Source: Cucumis sativus | Lineage: Eukaryota > Streptophyta > Magnoliopsida > Cucurbitales > Cucurbitaceae | DNA: 64,000 nt | Direction of reading: 5' to 3' | Assembly: GCF_000004075.3 (NCBI RefSeq) | Contig: NC_026660.2 | Location: forward strand, 7,378,001 to 7,442,000 | Part shown: one piece after another, positions 23,991-39,942 of the stretch | How the letters are laid out: every line of letters starts with the position of its first letter | Numbering within the stretch: the stretch's first letter is position 1 | Notes under the pieces: model-generated | What the model was told of the DNA's origin: nothing | Database searches by the model: none | The model's input: only the letters and a program-made list of their open reading frames with translations | Translations under genes and position numbers: made by a program

Positions 23991-26759
23991 AAAAATAAAC
24001 ATATCTACTTCTTGTTTTCTCCTTATATAATATTTTTAATTAGCTAGCATTGTTTTGAGTTCATTATATATTATAACAATATAAAAGTTTAATCTATGTT
24101 TTAATATATGCTTCCGTGATATGTTTGGCATACATGCTACTTTTTAGATCACGGATCATTACATCAATATACTAATATAATATAACACTAATATAGCAAC
24201 TATACTTCTTAACTATTATATACTAATCTTTTTTAATTTTTCTTTAATAAAATTCAGTTGGTTCTTTGAATCAGCCGACATAATTGACGATATATATATG
24301 TTTATGATATGGTTGAAAATAAATTGTCATACAGTGTACTTGAGATTGAGGGAGAAATTGTATATGTTATATTTTCTTTGTTATTTATCCTAACTTGCAA
24401 GACTAATTGGGATCATTTTTGTGTCTAATGAAGTCATATTTAATTAGTATAGTTATGACTCTCCTCTATGTTTATATTTTATAAACCATAGTTTAAAACA
24501 TTATTGTCTAAAATGTCAAAAGTATTTTATATTTATATAAAACAAAAATTCAGCCTAAAATTTAAATGCTAATCACATACTACAGATAATATATGATTTA
24601 TGTAAATTTGTGATGGTGATCTATGAGTAAAATTAGTGTTTTAATTTACAATGCTTCTTATTAGTTAGTTCCACAACTGATTATTTTGTTAATCTATTTT
24701 AGTCGTCGATTTTGAGGGAGAAAGACCACATTGAGTAACCGTATTTTTTAGTAGAAATATTTTTGGAGGGTCGAATCGTCGATTTTAAAGAAGGAAGACT
24801 GTATCTCACTGTTAATGATTCATTATTTGTATTGTTTTAAGAAGATAATAAACCACAGTGTATATCTTTAAATACAATAAATTTTTATAATAGTGGAATT
24901 AGTGGGGAGATGGTGGACTCATTACTTAGATGAGATTATAATTAAAACTTTGTTTTGTAATTATGAGAGTTAGGTTGTGATCAGTTTTGTAAGGTACTTG
25001 TATTAAAAATTACAAATAATTACAACTAATTATTGATTTGGAGAAACAAATTAAGTTCGTATGATTGGCTGAAAGGAAAGATTATTTAAATTAACTAAAC
25101 TGGTAAACTAATAATTAATTGAACATCGTCTCTCTCTTTGTTTTAGTTATTTGATAGTAATTATAAGTTAATATAGATGACAAATTTATGCATTAATATC
25201 ACACTAATCTCATATTAATTATTACATTTTTATTTGTCTGATATGTGACTAATCTCCACATGTCTTTTTTATATATATAATCCAAGAGCATATGATATAA
25301 TGCAATTTATATTAAGTTTTATATATAAAAATGTCTATGCAATTAACATCTATTTTTCTCCACAAATATAATCAAAGTCTACTTGGTAATCTTTAAGGTC
25401 TTGTTTTTTTATAATTTATTTTTTTAGATAAAATTTAAATTAAAAAAGTATTTTTTTTTCTTCCAAAATTTTACTTGCTTAGTTTTGAAAATATCGATAA
25501 TGCACTTTGTTAGATTTTTTAAGGCGAAAGTTAATTTTATAAACTTCATTTTTGAGGGAAAAAAATCAAATAGTCATCTAAAGAAGAAAAAGTCTTGATT
25601 TTTTTGTTTTATATTTTTTGAAAGTTCTTTGATTTGTCATACACTTTAATTTTAAGAATGTCTTTGATCTATTCCATGTTTTAAAAATAAAAAAAGATCC
25701 AAATACTGTTTAATTTTATTTAAAAGTTTATAAACTATTTTTTTTCACATGTGTATTTTTTTTTTTTTTGTTTATTTATTTTATATAAATATCTCAAAAT
25801 TCAAATCAAAATTTTGATTTTTTTTATTGAGTTATTGTTGTTGGTAGAATTTTGCTTAAAACTTATATGCTCTACAAGAGAAAATAAGCCCAAATTTCAA
25901 AACTCAAATTGAAAAAGAAAGTTAGGTAAGAGGTTTTGTTTTTTTAGAACTTATTTTCATTTTGGAACTTGTGAATTCATATACTTTTTTTTTCTTTTGT
26001 AAAAGATGCATAATATTTTTAAAAAATCAAGTGATTATGAAACACAATTTTACGCTAGTTTATTTTCTCTGTTATTAACATTTGGGAGCATTATATTTCA
26101 TTTCAACGTTGAACTTCTATACATAGTGTTCTACATTATTTCTATTTTTAAAATATGTAATTTAGCCTATGATAATGGTAAGATGATGTATATGTAATTT
26201 AGCCTATCATAATGGTAAGACGATGGGTAAGTAGTGTCCCTCGTTGAATTAAGCGTTGGATTCAATGTTGCCTACGTTTTAATGTCGGAAAGCGCCAACA
26301 TTAAAATTGGGTGACTAATTTTGTTCAATTTCGTTCTACCTTTGATGTTAGTCATTACTTGCCTGAAATTCAATATATATTTTGTGTCAAACTTATTATT
26401 TATTAGAAAATTATATATAACAAAATTATTTAAAATACCTAAAAAATATGATAAAAGTTTAACGTGATAGATTCCTATTTAAATAGTAATACTTAGGTTA
26501 GGTATAGTAGTAAGACTTTTAAGTAATTTTATCATTTAAAATAATTTTATTTTATCATAATTTCTAAACTTTAAATAGCATGATTTGTCTTAAAAAAACG
26601 ATTTTAAGTCATTACTATACATTTTCAGCTAATTATTTTGAAAAGTAATATAAAATTGGTTAGAAAGTTGGCATTGTCTACAAATTTTGAAAATTTAAAG
26701 AAAAAGAAAGAAGGAAAGAAAGAGAGAGGAAATAGAGTGGTGGAGATATGGATACTATA

Positions 26760-27233
26760 TGGGCCGTTCTTTCCTTAACGTATTGGGCCGACCCAGTTTG
26801 AAGGGCTAATTACATGAATCACTAAATTATTAAATAATGACACTAAAAATAATAATTAATAAGTAACACACTTTTAATATTCGAACTATAGTCCCCCTTT
26901 CAATTAATGTTACATGTTCTAAATGCACAAGTAATGTTCCAATTGCATTGGTATACAACTTTTTTATAGTAATTAATTTTCTGTTTTATTTATTTATTTT
27001 TGAGGATATCATGAAGATATAAATTATGAAACATAATCCAAAAAAAATTGCTATATGTACATTATAGATTATACAAATCTCATTAAAGCTAAGACATGGC
27101 TTCCAAAAGAGATATTATTTCCACTTTATAATAAGGTTTAAGATAAAATTTGTTGGCCACTTTGTAACATGGATGAAATTATTGGGTACGTAAAATCCGT
27201 GACCGCCGACGTTCATTGGTCGGTTACCGTCAC
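26760..27233. promoter_or_regulatory. TGGGCC and DRE/CRT motif cluster with a short inverted repeat
   Basis: Two site II elements (TGGGCC at 26760-26765 and 26784-26789) and two DRE/CRT cores (GCCGAC at 26787-26792 and 27205-27210) lie in an AT-rich gene desert. At 27199-27233 an imperfect inverted repeat pairs GTGAC..CCGAC with GTCGG..GTCAC. No adjacent gene was found. These are motif matches only. Confidence 0.25.
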
Positions 27234-30088
27234 CGCATGATTGTTTAAATTATCTTTAATTTATTTATTTTCCTAACAAATAAAAATTTCAAATGTGTTT
27301 ATGACAAATTTCGGTGGCATTGTTTATTCAAATTCATTTATTAAAGTTCTTAGCACTTTGTTTTTATAATAAAAATCAGCACTTTGTTTGTTTATTGAGA
27401 ATTTAACGTGATGGGTTGTCTTAAATTATTTTTATTTTTATTTTGATTGTCATATAGTTGTGATTTTCAAAACCTTCGATAATTTATTATGGAATCTCCT
27501 AATTTTGACTTTTTATAAAATATTTTGATAATAGACTTTTGTGAGCAGGTTTATGGTGTGTTTAGCATAACTCACTTCTTACTTTTAATTTAATCACTTT
27601 ATTTCAAATACTTTTAGTGATATATAATATAACTATGTATCTTATTTAAAAGTTACTATTCTATTAAAGAAAAATAAAATATTATGTTTTTTAGTTCATA
27701 TGTTTCCATTTTTCAATTTAATTTTTGTTCAGAAGAATGGTAAAAAAAATGTCAAAATTAATTATGTGTAGTATACTGATTTTTTGCACAATTAAAATTA
27801 GTCAAAACTCAAAAATAAAGGTAATGTGAAATCTTTAAATTTAGGGAGTTAAATGAAAACAAAATTTAAAACTCAACTGCAATTTTTTTTTTTTTTGTGA
27901 AATAAAATAAAAACTAAATTCAAAATTTATGAAAAGAAATGTATAATATATACCTACGAACAAATGGTAACTATGTTTAAAATTTTGAATAAAAAAATTA
28001 CTACAGCTATCTACAAATCCAATTTCATTATTACTAAACTTAGTTTAATTAATTGCTAATTATCTTTTCCAAGACGATCACAAAAAGAATCATTTGATAT
28101 TGTTGAAGAATAATTTTTTCATAAAAGGGGTATACTCTAATTAATTAAAACAAAATTTTAGTTTGGTTGATGTATATTATATGGTATTTTTTTCGTAGTA
28201 ATTGTTAATTAAAGTTTGAACCCTATGTTTTCCACATGATCAACACATCTGAGAGGTTTAATTTTTTTTTTTTTTTAACTCTATTGAACATTTTTTAAAA
28301 AATTGAATTTTATTTATTATTTGATGATATTATTTTTTATAATAAGTTTGACTATTCAGCTCCTTTTATTGTGTTTATGTTGATATTGTACCTAGCTAGT
28401 AGAATATATAGTCTTGTGGAAGACAAAGGAAAAAGGGAAATAGAAAAAAAAGAAGACAAATGGAATATATATATATTATTGGACTCAAAGTTTTAATGGG
28501 TAAAGCTTTTTTCTTTTGGATTTTCAATACGTTTTTTATATTTTTAACCACAAATGAATAAAGAATGAAAGTGGAATACGACTTAGTTGGTTTGACCACG
28601 TGCTTCATATTACCATTTTGCATAGAAAAGTTGCATTTAAATCTTACTTTCGTCATAGTAGAGGAAAACCGAATTGAGGGTCCTTTAAATCTATTCCAAC
28701 TATTGTTTAGGCTTAAGTAGAAGGGCTTTAGGCTTGTTTATGCATGAATGGATCGGCAGAAAGAATTCCTATATGTGTGTCAATTGATTGCTTCTTCTTA
28801 GTTTAGTTCTTGTTAATTGTTAAGGCATGCATGCCAATTAAACTTGGTAATCTGACAAGCTATCCAAGGTTTAAGTCGAGGGTAATGAAAAATTATCAAT
28901 TTATATTTAATCCATTGTTATAGATCCAATCCTAATCCGTAATTGTTAGATGTGGATCGCAGAATAGCGAAAGCTAAAATTAGAATTGTTCATTAATTAA
29001 ACTTTTTCGATTGAATGATACGTGTCTAATTAGCTTAGAATTTAATTTGGATCGAAAATTGGAAGATACGATATCACGCTAGTATAGAAATGAAAGGAAT
29101 AATTATAATTGTGTAGTTAATTATCTCACCAAATACAATATTAATATTAATAAAAAAGAACAATAATGCATATACTTAAGTCCTCTTTTTCTCGCAAGAT
29201 TTCCAACATCGATCATAGATTTCCATTAATAATATTCTAATCTACAACTTGTTCAACTTTTATTAATTTTGTTTATCTTGAAAATCCCAACCTACACCTA
29301 GTTATTTCTAGATTGTTACACCACCAAAGTTTATTAATATAATGTATTAGATCCTAAATGAAATTTTATAGGGATGTAATATTACTATTTTAATTCAACT
29401 TCCTTTTTTCTTTTTCTGGTTAGAAAAAATTGACTAATTGGTTAAGGGTTAGTGTTACACACTATTATACTTACGTAAATAATTATAACTTGTTAGCATC
29501 ATACCTAATTCGATTTCATTTTAATTTTAAACCGCAGCCTATAAATTAGATAAGACAACTAAATAGCATTGTTATTCATTAAGGAAAGGTGTACCGTACA
29601 CAAACTAAATACTAGAATGTATAATAACTTCTTGGTGTGCATAAAAAGTTTTGAGTATGGGGTCAACAATTAAATCACACTCATATATTTCATCAACTTA
29701 GATTAACTTGGTTCCTACAACTTCTCATTTGCCTTTGGAAGAAACCCAAACTTACTATTGTACTTTTAAACAACTCTTCCAATAATAGAATAATGAAATT
29801 ATCCCCTTGATCATTAAATTCAATGTATAAGTTAACATAAAAGACTAGAAAAAGTGCAAGAATCCAATAGAGATAACATTCTTCTGCACAATTCACATGC
29901 ACACTGAAATTATCCTCAGCCACAGATTTGAAATTTCTGTCTGCCTATGGAGAAAAATAACCAATGCCATTCACTCACTTCAAAGAACTAAACTTCAATT
30001 CTAAGCCACAAACATCACATGGGGCAATCCCAAAATATCTCTTTCATAAATATACACTGTAACCACATTGGCTCTTAGGAAAAGAGTT

Positions 30089-30484
30089 ATGGAGCTCAAA
30101 TTTGTGAAGGTATTGGCTCTTGTAGTCTTGTTGAATATCATAGCTTTGGCTTGTGTTTCATCTGTCAAACCGAGTTGCCCTCCGAAGGTTCGACCATCAC
30201 CTGCTACCACTCCGGCAACGCAGGCGAAGTGCCCGAAAGATACACTAAAGTTTGGGGTTTGTGGGAGCTGGCTTGGGCTGATATCCGAGCAGATTGGAGC
30301 AAAACCAAGCAAGAAATGTTGTAGTTTGTTGACGGGATTGGCCGATCTCGAAGCTGCATTGTGCTTGTGCACTGCGTTGAAAGCGAATGTGCTGGGTGTT
30401 GTTAGCCTCGATGTGCCTATTGCTCTTAGTTTGGTTGTAAATTCATGTGGAAAAAGTATTCCACAAGGCTTTGTCTGTCCTTAA
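30089..30484 (+). CDS. Secreted eight-cysteine (HyPRP/14-kDa DC2.15-like) protein
   Basis: 131-residue single-exon protein of the hydrophobic-seed/lipid-transfer superfamily, usually a cell-wall protein linked to development and stress; a bound ligand is not predictable here. Residues 1 to about 25 form a hydrophobic signal peptide. A short proline-rich linker (PSCPPKVRPSPATTPAT) follows. The eight-cysteine domain has Cys48, Cys58, Cys77-Cys78, Cys92-x-Cys94, Cys120 and Cys130, which matches the C-C-CC-CxC-C-C pattern of hybrid proline-rich proteins. The proline stretch is short compared with many HyPRPs. I start at ATG 30089, because upstream in-frame codons lack another ATG. A TATA-like ATAAATATA at 30046-30054 would leave a very short leader, so the true promoter may lie elsewhere. 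Two extra cysteines (22, 30) lie before the domain. Confidence 0.93.
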   Translation: MELKFVKVLALVVLLNIIALACVSSVKPSCPPKVRPSPATTPATQAKCPKDTLKFGVCGSWLGLISEQIGAKPSKKCCSLLTGLADLEAALCLCTALKANVLGVVSLDVPIALSLVVNSCGKSIPQGFVCP

Positions 30485-31852
30485 ATTAGAGAGATTAAGT
30501 TCATGTTGTTTGTCTCATGTTAACTTGTTGTTTGATTGTAATCTTTGATTAAGTAAAAATCTTGAGCGTTTTGTATTTATATTTTACTTTGGTTTTTTTT
30601 TTTTTTTTTTGTATGGTATAAATTTATTTTTGACAACCTATGGAGTGAGAAACTAAACCTAGCTCTAAACCTTAATGACACAATTGAACTATATATGTTT
30701 ATCATTTTTCTACGTGTGTAATGATATTGTTTTTAGCTTTTCTCAAGTGTAGATAGGACAAACAAATCAAAGCTATCACTGCTAAATGATAATGTGAATG
30801 AAAATATAATCCTCAAGATTAATAAGTATTTGTAACAAATAGTGTTTCAATGCCATCATTCGAATTTTAGGCTTTAATCAAAATTTATTCTAAGTTTTGC
30901 AATATATCTCATTCATTATTTTCCATTTTTTCACATATAATTTTTCCTCAAGATTCAAACAGAAGTGCATATACATGGAAAACGTATAGAAAAAGTCTGA
31001 AAAACCGTAGCTAGCTTTAAGTGAAGCAAAAGTACTTCAATAAGACATAAATTAAAAGGTTGGTAATTTGTTCTAAAAATTGACAGACACACGTCTTTGG
31101 ACATTACCTAATTAATACTGCTATTAAATTACAACTTTGTTGCAAAATAAACTACGATTATTATTAAGAGAATTCAATGCATGGGCTTGTATTATATGTA
31201 TTTAAGCAAATTAATTGGCACACATAATAAATTGTCTTTTTTTTTGTGGCTAATATTTTACTTCTGAATTTAGCTTTTCACTCTTTAAGTTGATATCTTT
31301 ACGATAACTTCCGTTTTTGGTGTTATGACTCAATATTGTCTATTGCTTTTTTTCTTCAGCATTGAACACTAAGTTTTGTTTAGCCAAATTTTAGTTTATT
31401 AGATTTTAAAGCAGTTTGAACGATTTCTTTTTATGGATAAAACGTTTTTGCTTTGTTTAAGATTTCAGTTTCTTTTAAGTTTTGAACTAATTGGAGTGGT
31501 TTAATTAATTTCTTCATATGGTTCATACGTTCTTTTTTTGCTAAGTTTCACTTCTCTTAACTTTTTTAACTGATTATTTGATTATTGATCGATTTGTTTG
31601 TGTATGGTACAAGAATTGTTTGGCTAATATTAAGTTTAAGAACACTAATTAATTTTGTGCAAGCTTTTTGCTGTCCCTTAAGTCATTAATATATAATGAT
31701 GGATTAAGAGCATTAATCTAATTTTGAAGTTATATTCATAAAAAAAAAAGGTAAAGAAAAGGTTAAACAAAAGAGATTTCTTTTGTATGAAGAGCCAATT
31801 AATTAGAACATCCTTGCTGAATTACTAGCATTAAGAAAAATGTAACTAAATT

Positions 31853-31878
31853 CCCCCCCCCCCCCAAAAAAAAAAAAA
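31853..31878. repeat. C13A13 homopolymer junction
   Basis: Thirteen C followed directly by thirteen A. The mirror arrangement (T15G25) occurs at 38025-38064, so both read as poly-C then poly-A on one strand. Confidence 0.9.
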
Positions 31879-32762
31879 CTAAATGCACAACATCAACTTG
31901 AATTTTTACATATTTTTAGCTCTCTTTCGTGTCTTCATGTCTATCAATATCAATCTATAATAGTTAAAAAGAATTTATTATGGCTAACTAGATTTCACTT
32001 CTTGAATGTGTTCATGGGGTGATCAAAACAATTTAAAGTGAAAGAACTATCTAGAATGAACAAATGAAAAAAACATATTAATTGAACGACAATAGTACTT
32101 AAGTTATTAGAAGAGTTTTGTTCTTTGAACTTTTTAAAGTTTTCTTTACCGGTCTCTGATTAACACAAGTGTTGGTAATTTCAAATTTTTTCTTCTTTTT
32201 CTAGTAAGTCCCAAAGTATTTATTAAATCTCCAACTTTATATTATAATTTGAATCTTGTGTACTATTTAATGAATAGGTCTTTAAACTTTTGATTGGTAT
32301 AATATTAGTTTGAGCTCTTTTCAATATTTTTTAAAATTATGTCCATCTACCTAATAGACAAAAAAAATTGAATTTTCAACTTTGTGAGTTCCATTTCTTA
32401 TAGCTAGACTTATAGATCTATAATGTTAAATATATTAAACACATAGATGAAGTTCATAATTCTAGAGCATATACTTTTAAAGATCATAGCCAATAAAACA
32501 CAGACTTTTGATGTAATTTAGACTGACCAATTATACTGTGAAAGTTAAAGAAAAATCTATAACACATCTATTCATTTAGGAATCATTTTGTTTTTTCTAT
32601 TACGTCTTTATAAACACTGCTTTTTTCGATTAATTTTTTTGTTTTGTCAAATAAGATTTTTAGGAATTTTTTCATAAAAGTCAAACCAAAATTTGAAAAC
32701 CAATAGATATATAGTTTGTAAAAACTGTCCTTTTTTTTCTCTTTTGAATTTTAACTAACAAC

Positions 32763-32867
32763 TCGAATGCTCAATTAAGAAATTAAGGTGAATAATGTCG
32801 AATGCTCAATTAGGAAATTAAGGTGAATAATGTCGAATGCTCAATTAGGAAATTAAGGTGAAAAACG
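32763..32867. repeat. 35-bp tandem repeat, three copies
   Basis: Unit starts TCGAATGCTCAATTAGGAAA and ends TGAATAATG. Copies start at 32763, 32798 and 32833. The first has one change (AAGAAA for AGGAAA) and the third decays at its end. Confidence 0.93.
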
Positions 32868-33131
32868 TAGACATGATAAAGAAGTAAGAAAACAAATACA
32901 ATTTTCAAATAGTTAATCAAACACCTAGAAATAAATTTGAAATTCAACCTAGAATCATGATCAATATCATAGAACTTTCAAGTTATATAAATAAAGAAGT
33001 CTAGGGATATAAATGTAGTTCTTCAAAATTAGGTCTAAATTATTACACGGTTTTGTTAATTAAGAGATATATAGAAGGTCAAAAGAAGAAAATTGATGTT
33101 CATAAGTGATGAGGGAGATATTATTTATATG

Positions 33132-33134
<3 letters not shown>

Positions 33135-33165
<31 letters not shown>
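33135..33165. repeat. (AT)n microsatellite
   Basis: About 15 AT units just downstream of the RGF-like gene. Confidence 0.9.
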
Positions 33166-33166
<1 letters not shown>

Positions 33167-33186
33167 CTAAGAATTAATATGTATAT

Positions 33187-34134
33187 TTAGTTGTGAGAAG
33201 GAGGATGAGTTCTTGCATGTTCATAATCTGAACTAAAAACACCATCGTTTCCTTTCACTTTCTTGTGATCATCATCATCATGAGGCACTTTCCATGGAAC
33301 TTTCTCCAACTGATCTCTAATTAGTCTCTTAAGTTGCTCCCTTCTAATCCTTTTATATTTTTGTCTTTTGGATCCAAAACTTTCTTCCTCTTCAGCTGGC
33401 TTTGGAGATGATAACTTCATGCATTCTATTGCTGCTTCCTCCCGTGAAATAACCATCTTCCCCATTTTGCCCTAGAAGATGAAAAACAAAACCAAAATTA
33501 ACATAAAATGACCAATTTTAACTGATCAGTTAAAAAGGATTTGTTGCCGTCACTGTCAAGGCTCCCGCCTTTGCTCAATCTTACCAGTTAATAATGGATC
33601 AAAATGAATAATATAAGCTTTGTTTGGTACATTTTGTTTTTAAAAATTTAACCATATTTTCTCTCATTTTCTCCTACAATGATTTGCATCTAATTTCTTA
33701 ATCAAGCGAGTTGAATTCCTAGCCAAAAGTTCAAAAATAGAAATTGATTTATAAAAACAATTTTTTAGTTTTGAAAATTTGGCAAAAATGATTGGTGAAG
33801 ACACAAGAAATTTAGAGACATGACTAATGTTTAATAAACTTGGCTTACTTTAAGAAAACTAAAGACAACAAATCAAATGCTTACGAAAGAAGAGCATACC
33901 AATTGATTTGTATGCCCAAAACCCCATCTAACATGGATATGCATCGTATTACATACAATAGCTAGCTAGAGACAACAATATTGGTTGTGTTTGAGTTTAG
34001 ATACCAACCTTAATGGGAGCTTGAAGTCGCTTCTGAAACTTGTTACCATCTAGTTGAAGACATTGGGAATGGGATGGATGAAGAAAGGAAATGCATATAA
34101 GAAAAAGAAGAAGAAAATAGAAAGAGATTGACAT
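33187..34134 (-). CDS. RGF/GOLVEN/CLEL signalling-peptide precursor (two exons)
   Basis: Exons 34134-34009 and 33471-33187 (minus strand) join in phase 0 across a 537-bp GT-AG intron and encode 136 residues. Residues 1 to about 23 are a hydrophobic signal peptide (MSISFYFLLLFLICISFLHP). The middle is basic and acidic, with KRQKYKRIRR as a possible processing region. The last 13 residues, DYEHARTHPPSHN, match the family pattern Asp-Tyr ... Pro-Pro-x-His-Asn. In this family the Tyr is sulfated by TPST and the second Pro may be hydroxylated. The mature peptide is secreted and perceived by RGI/RGFR receptor kinases to control root meristem, gravitropism or lateral root programmes. A TATA-like CTATATTTTC lies near 34177-34185. 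The nearest Arabidopsis member cannot be told by eye. Exon 1 is a prediction, but frame, splice sites and signal peptide agree. Confidence 0.88.
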
Positions 34135-34939
34135 AATACTATGAGATGTGTGGAAAAGATGAAGAGATCGAATGAGAAAATATAGAGATCTCTTTTGAAA
34201 GAAGGCATTGAAATTACTTGGAAGAATTTAGAGTTGTAGATCATGAGGAGGGGATTATTAGTGGAATCCAAGGTAAGCATAAATATTTTTCTTGATTTGT
34301 GTTTGGAGTTAGGGTTGGATTATTATGTGTGAGAAATTGTGCCTCTCCTTGTTGAGTGCTCCCCTTCTTCACTGTTTTCCATTGGAAAAGTAACCTTTTT
34401 CTATCTGTTTATTACTTAAATATAATGAAGAGTCGTATATTATTTATTTAATTTAGATTTGGTGGCAAAAAGTAAAGACATATTTCCCTTTAAACTAGGT
34501 TAAATTTTATTCAACGATCAACCCATGCATCGTCCTTAGTGTAGACATCCCCCCATGTCTCCTCTTCTTGTTAGTTTATAAAATATATATTTAGGGTTAA
34601 CTTTCCAATTGAGAGAATTTAAGAGTTTGTTTCTTTCAAGTTATTAGTTGCATTTGATGGGGTTTCTTCTTTTTTGTCTCTTTTCATCTTTTCTCGAGTA
34701 AAATTAGGGAGAAGATTATATATATTGTTTTTTGCATTTATAAATTCTTAACAATTATATACATTTTTCTACATCAAACAACATTTTTTAACGTAACATT
34801 TGAGTTTACGAGAGATACATGAATTAATCAAAATCACGTGTGAATGAGAGAGATTAGGAGAGTAAAAAAAGTATACACCTTTCTTTTTTGTGTCTTAGCT
34901 TAATTTTAGGAATAATAATTAAGTATATAATATTGTTTT

Positions 34940-35085
34940 AAAATTGTAAATATAGTAAAATTATATTTTTATAATTTTTTATAGACACTTATAGTCTAAA
35001 TTAATATTTGTAACTTTTTAAATATGTTGTTGTATATGTTAATTTTTTTTAGTATAATTGTTATATTTGCAACTATCCATAGTTT
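34940..35085. repeat. Degenerate dispersed repeat, copy 2
   Basis: Contains TTGTAAATATAGTAAAATTA, TATAGACACTTATAGTCTA, TTTGTAACTTTTTAAATATGTTG and ATATTTGCAACTATCC. All are in the style of the better-preserved copies at 51.15-51.6 kb. Confidence 0.4.
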
Positions 35086-36901
35086 AATCATAAAAACTAT
35101 AAAGCGAAGTGTGTTCACAACTTGGAATAAATTACATAGGATAGATAAATTTGTGAGGTGGTAGGGAAATGAGGGTTTGAAGTCGGAAGGTTGGTGATTA
35201 GGGACAACAGAACTGGTGATTGGGGTGTGAGGGTGACGGGTTATAGGGAGAGAGCACTCTTTTAATGATCGGTTTTGTTAATTATGTAGAGCGTTATAAA
35301 AAAATTGAGAAGGCAAAAACATAAGGTTTTGGAAATCTAATGATGAAACCAACACACTAAACTCAAAACTTATGAAATTTATGAAATTTATGAAGCAAAT
35401 TAAAATTAGAATGCAGGTCCATATAATTCATGAATTACTAACTTTAGATGTACTAGTGTTGTTAATTCTAGGTAAACGGAAATGCTTTTATTATGGTTTT
35501 AACAAAAAGCATATAGGTACACGTGTGTCCACTAACTTATATTATTTCTTGATCAACTATTTCATTCCCATTCTCATTTCTTTTTTGTTTTTGTTTCTCA
35601 TTTCTTAACAAGTTACATCCTTTTATAAACATTTTCATATCTTAGTTTACAATATATTTCAAAGATTCCTCCTAATTAAACATTTCCTTTTTATTAGAAT
35701 TTTGTATATTCATTAATTTGACTCAATCTCTAAAGCGTTTCTTTCGATGTTCTTGATAAATTCACTAAATTACTAGCTTCTCAAGTCTTATAATTCTTTT
35801 CAGGGTCTTGAGAGTCCAATATTAAAAAAATAAAGAAACCTTACACTTTTTCTAAGATAAATGAGTTTTTCCTCACATCGTTTCCATTGGTTTCAATGTT
35901 AAATCATTTTCTTTCAAACGCTATTGAAGACATTACATTATTTATTATTCGTGTGTATGAACTAAAGATGTCACAGTTGAATGAAGTAGCAAAATAATGT
36001 CATTGAAAGTAATATATATAAGCTCCACACTGCACTACAATTGGTGAGGGAAGCTGAAGGTCTACCGTGGTTGAAGACGGGATGGGATTGAATTAAATCA
36101 AGTTGTTAAATTCTTCATTACTAATTTTTTTTATATAATTGATTTCACTCCATGGGAAACAAATTGGATTTAAAGAGAAATTACTCTAAAATATGTATAA
36201 TATAATATTCTATTCATATATATTCATTATCTTCACCATTAAATAGCGAGACTCAAAATTTAAATATAAGATTTATATAATAATAATTTAACATTAAGGT
36301 ATTATAATAAAAAAAATCAATGGAGTGATTCATATCCAGTTCGATAGAAGAATTTGAATCATGAATCTTTAATTGTAATGATCACTAAGACAATAACACA
36401 TCCACATGCTAAGTTTTTCTTTTTTATAGATGAAAAATAACTTGGTGCGTAAATATATGTTCACTGCAAAGATTATCATTAAAGAAAAAGAGCATTCACC
36501 AATCAAACATTACTGTAGCAATTTTTAGAAAACTTGTGGCGTTTTTTTTCTTTCACAAACTTGAGGTAAAAACAATCAACTCAAACTAAAACAACCTAAG
36601 AAACAAATTTGCATATCTATCTCCCTAAGTTGATAAAGATCATTCAGTAGGTTTAACGAGAAATCAGCATAGTGAAAGAAATAATAATCATATTATACAT
36701 TAACTTCAGAAAGCTGAGATAATCCATTCGTAATTTCAATCGAGTTTGATCAGCTCAAGATGTTGGATTTGAATTTGAATTTCATCGCCCATATTCTCGA
36801 CAAGGTCTCGAAGCTTTAAAGGTTTCAATTTATGACTTCATTAGATACAATTCAAGGGGATTACAAGTTGAAATGATTTGGGCATTAAAGTTTTTCACAT
36901 A

Positions 36902-36926
36902 CATATATATATATATATATATATAG
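36902..36926. repeat. (AT)n microsatellite
   Basis: About 12 AT units near the ATG8 3' flank. Confidence 0.85.
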
Positions 36927-37074
36927 TCTTCCACTGTACAATTTATTTACAGACACGAGCCGGCATATTTGGACAAACAGCAACGTAGATAATCAATGGG
37001 TTGCGGAGACTGATGAAGACAATAAATAAAGAACAGGTAGAGAGGGAGCAAGAAACTGCGTACTATTGTAGACG

Positions 37075-39940
<2,866 letters not shown>

Positions 39941-39942
39941 TA

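Larger units (their letters stand above)
21355..30040. other. Gene-poor AT-rich intergenic region
   Basis: No coding region recognised. Contents listed separately: diverged tandem repeats at 22.4-22.9 kb, a leader-like island at 23.7-24.0 kb and a cis-element cluster at 26.7-27.2 kb. Another short direct duplication (AATTTAGCCTAT.ATAATGGTAAG) lies at about 26.16-26.22 kb. The frame on the minus strand near 29.7-29.9 kb has no ATG start and no family resemblance. Confidence 0.6.
30500..33186. other. Intergenic AT-rich sequence
   Basis: Holds the probable 3' UTR of the eight-cysteine gene (to about 30.6 kb), a C13A13 homopolymer junction at 31853-31878, a three-copy 35-bp tandem repeat at 32.76-32.87 kb and a (TA)n array at 33135-33165. 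No gene recognised. Confidence 0.6.
34200..37074. other. Intergenic AT-rich sequence
   Basis: Holds the RGF-like promoter, a weak member of the dispersed repeat family (34.94-35.09 kb), a G-richer patch at 35.15-35.28 kb (GGTTGGTGATTAGGGACAAC) without coding support, and an (AT)n array at 36902-36926. No gene recognised. Confidence 0.55.

Noticed and set aside
29693-29923. Minus-strand frame just upstream of the eight-cysteine gene
   Set aside because: No ATG start, no recognised family and no splice-consistent partner exon found.
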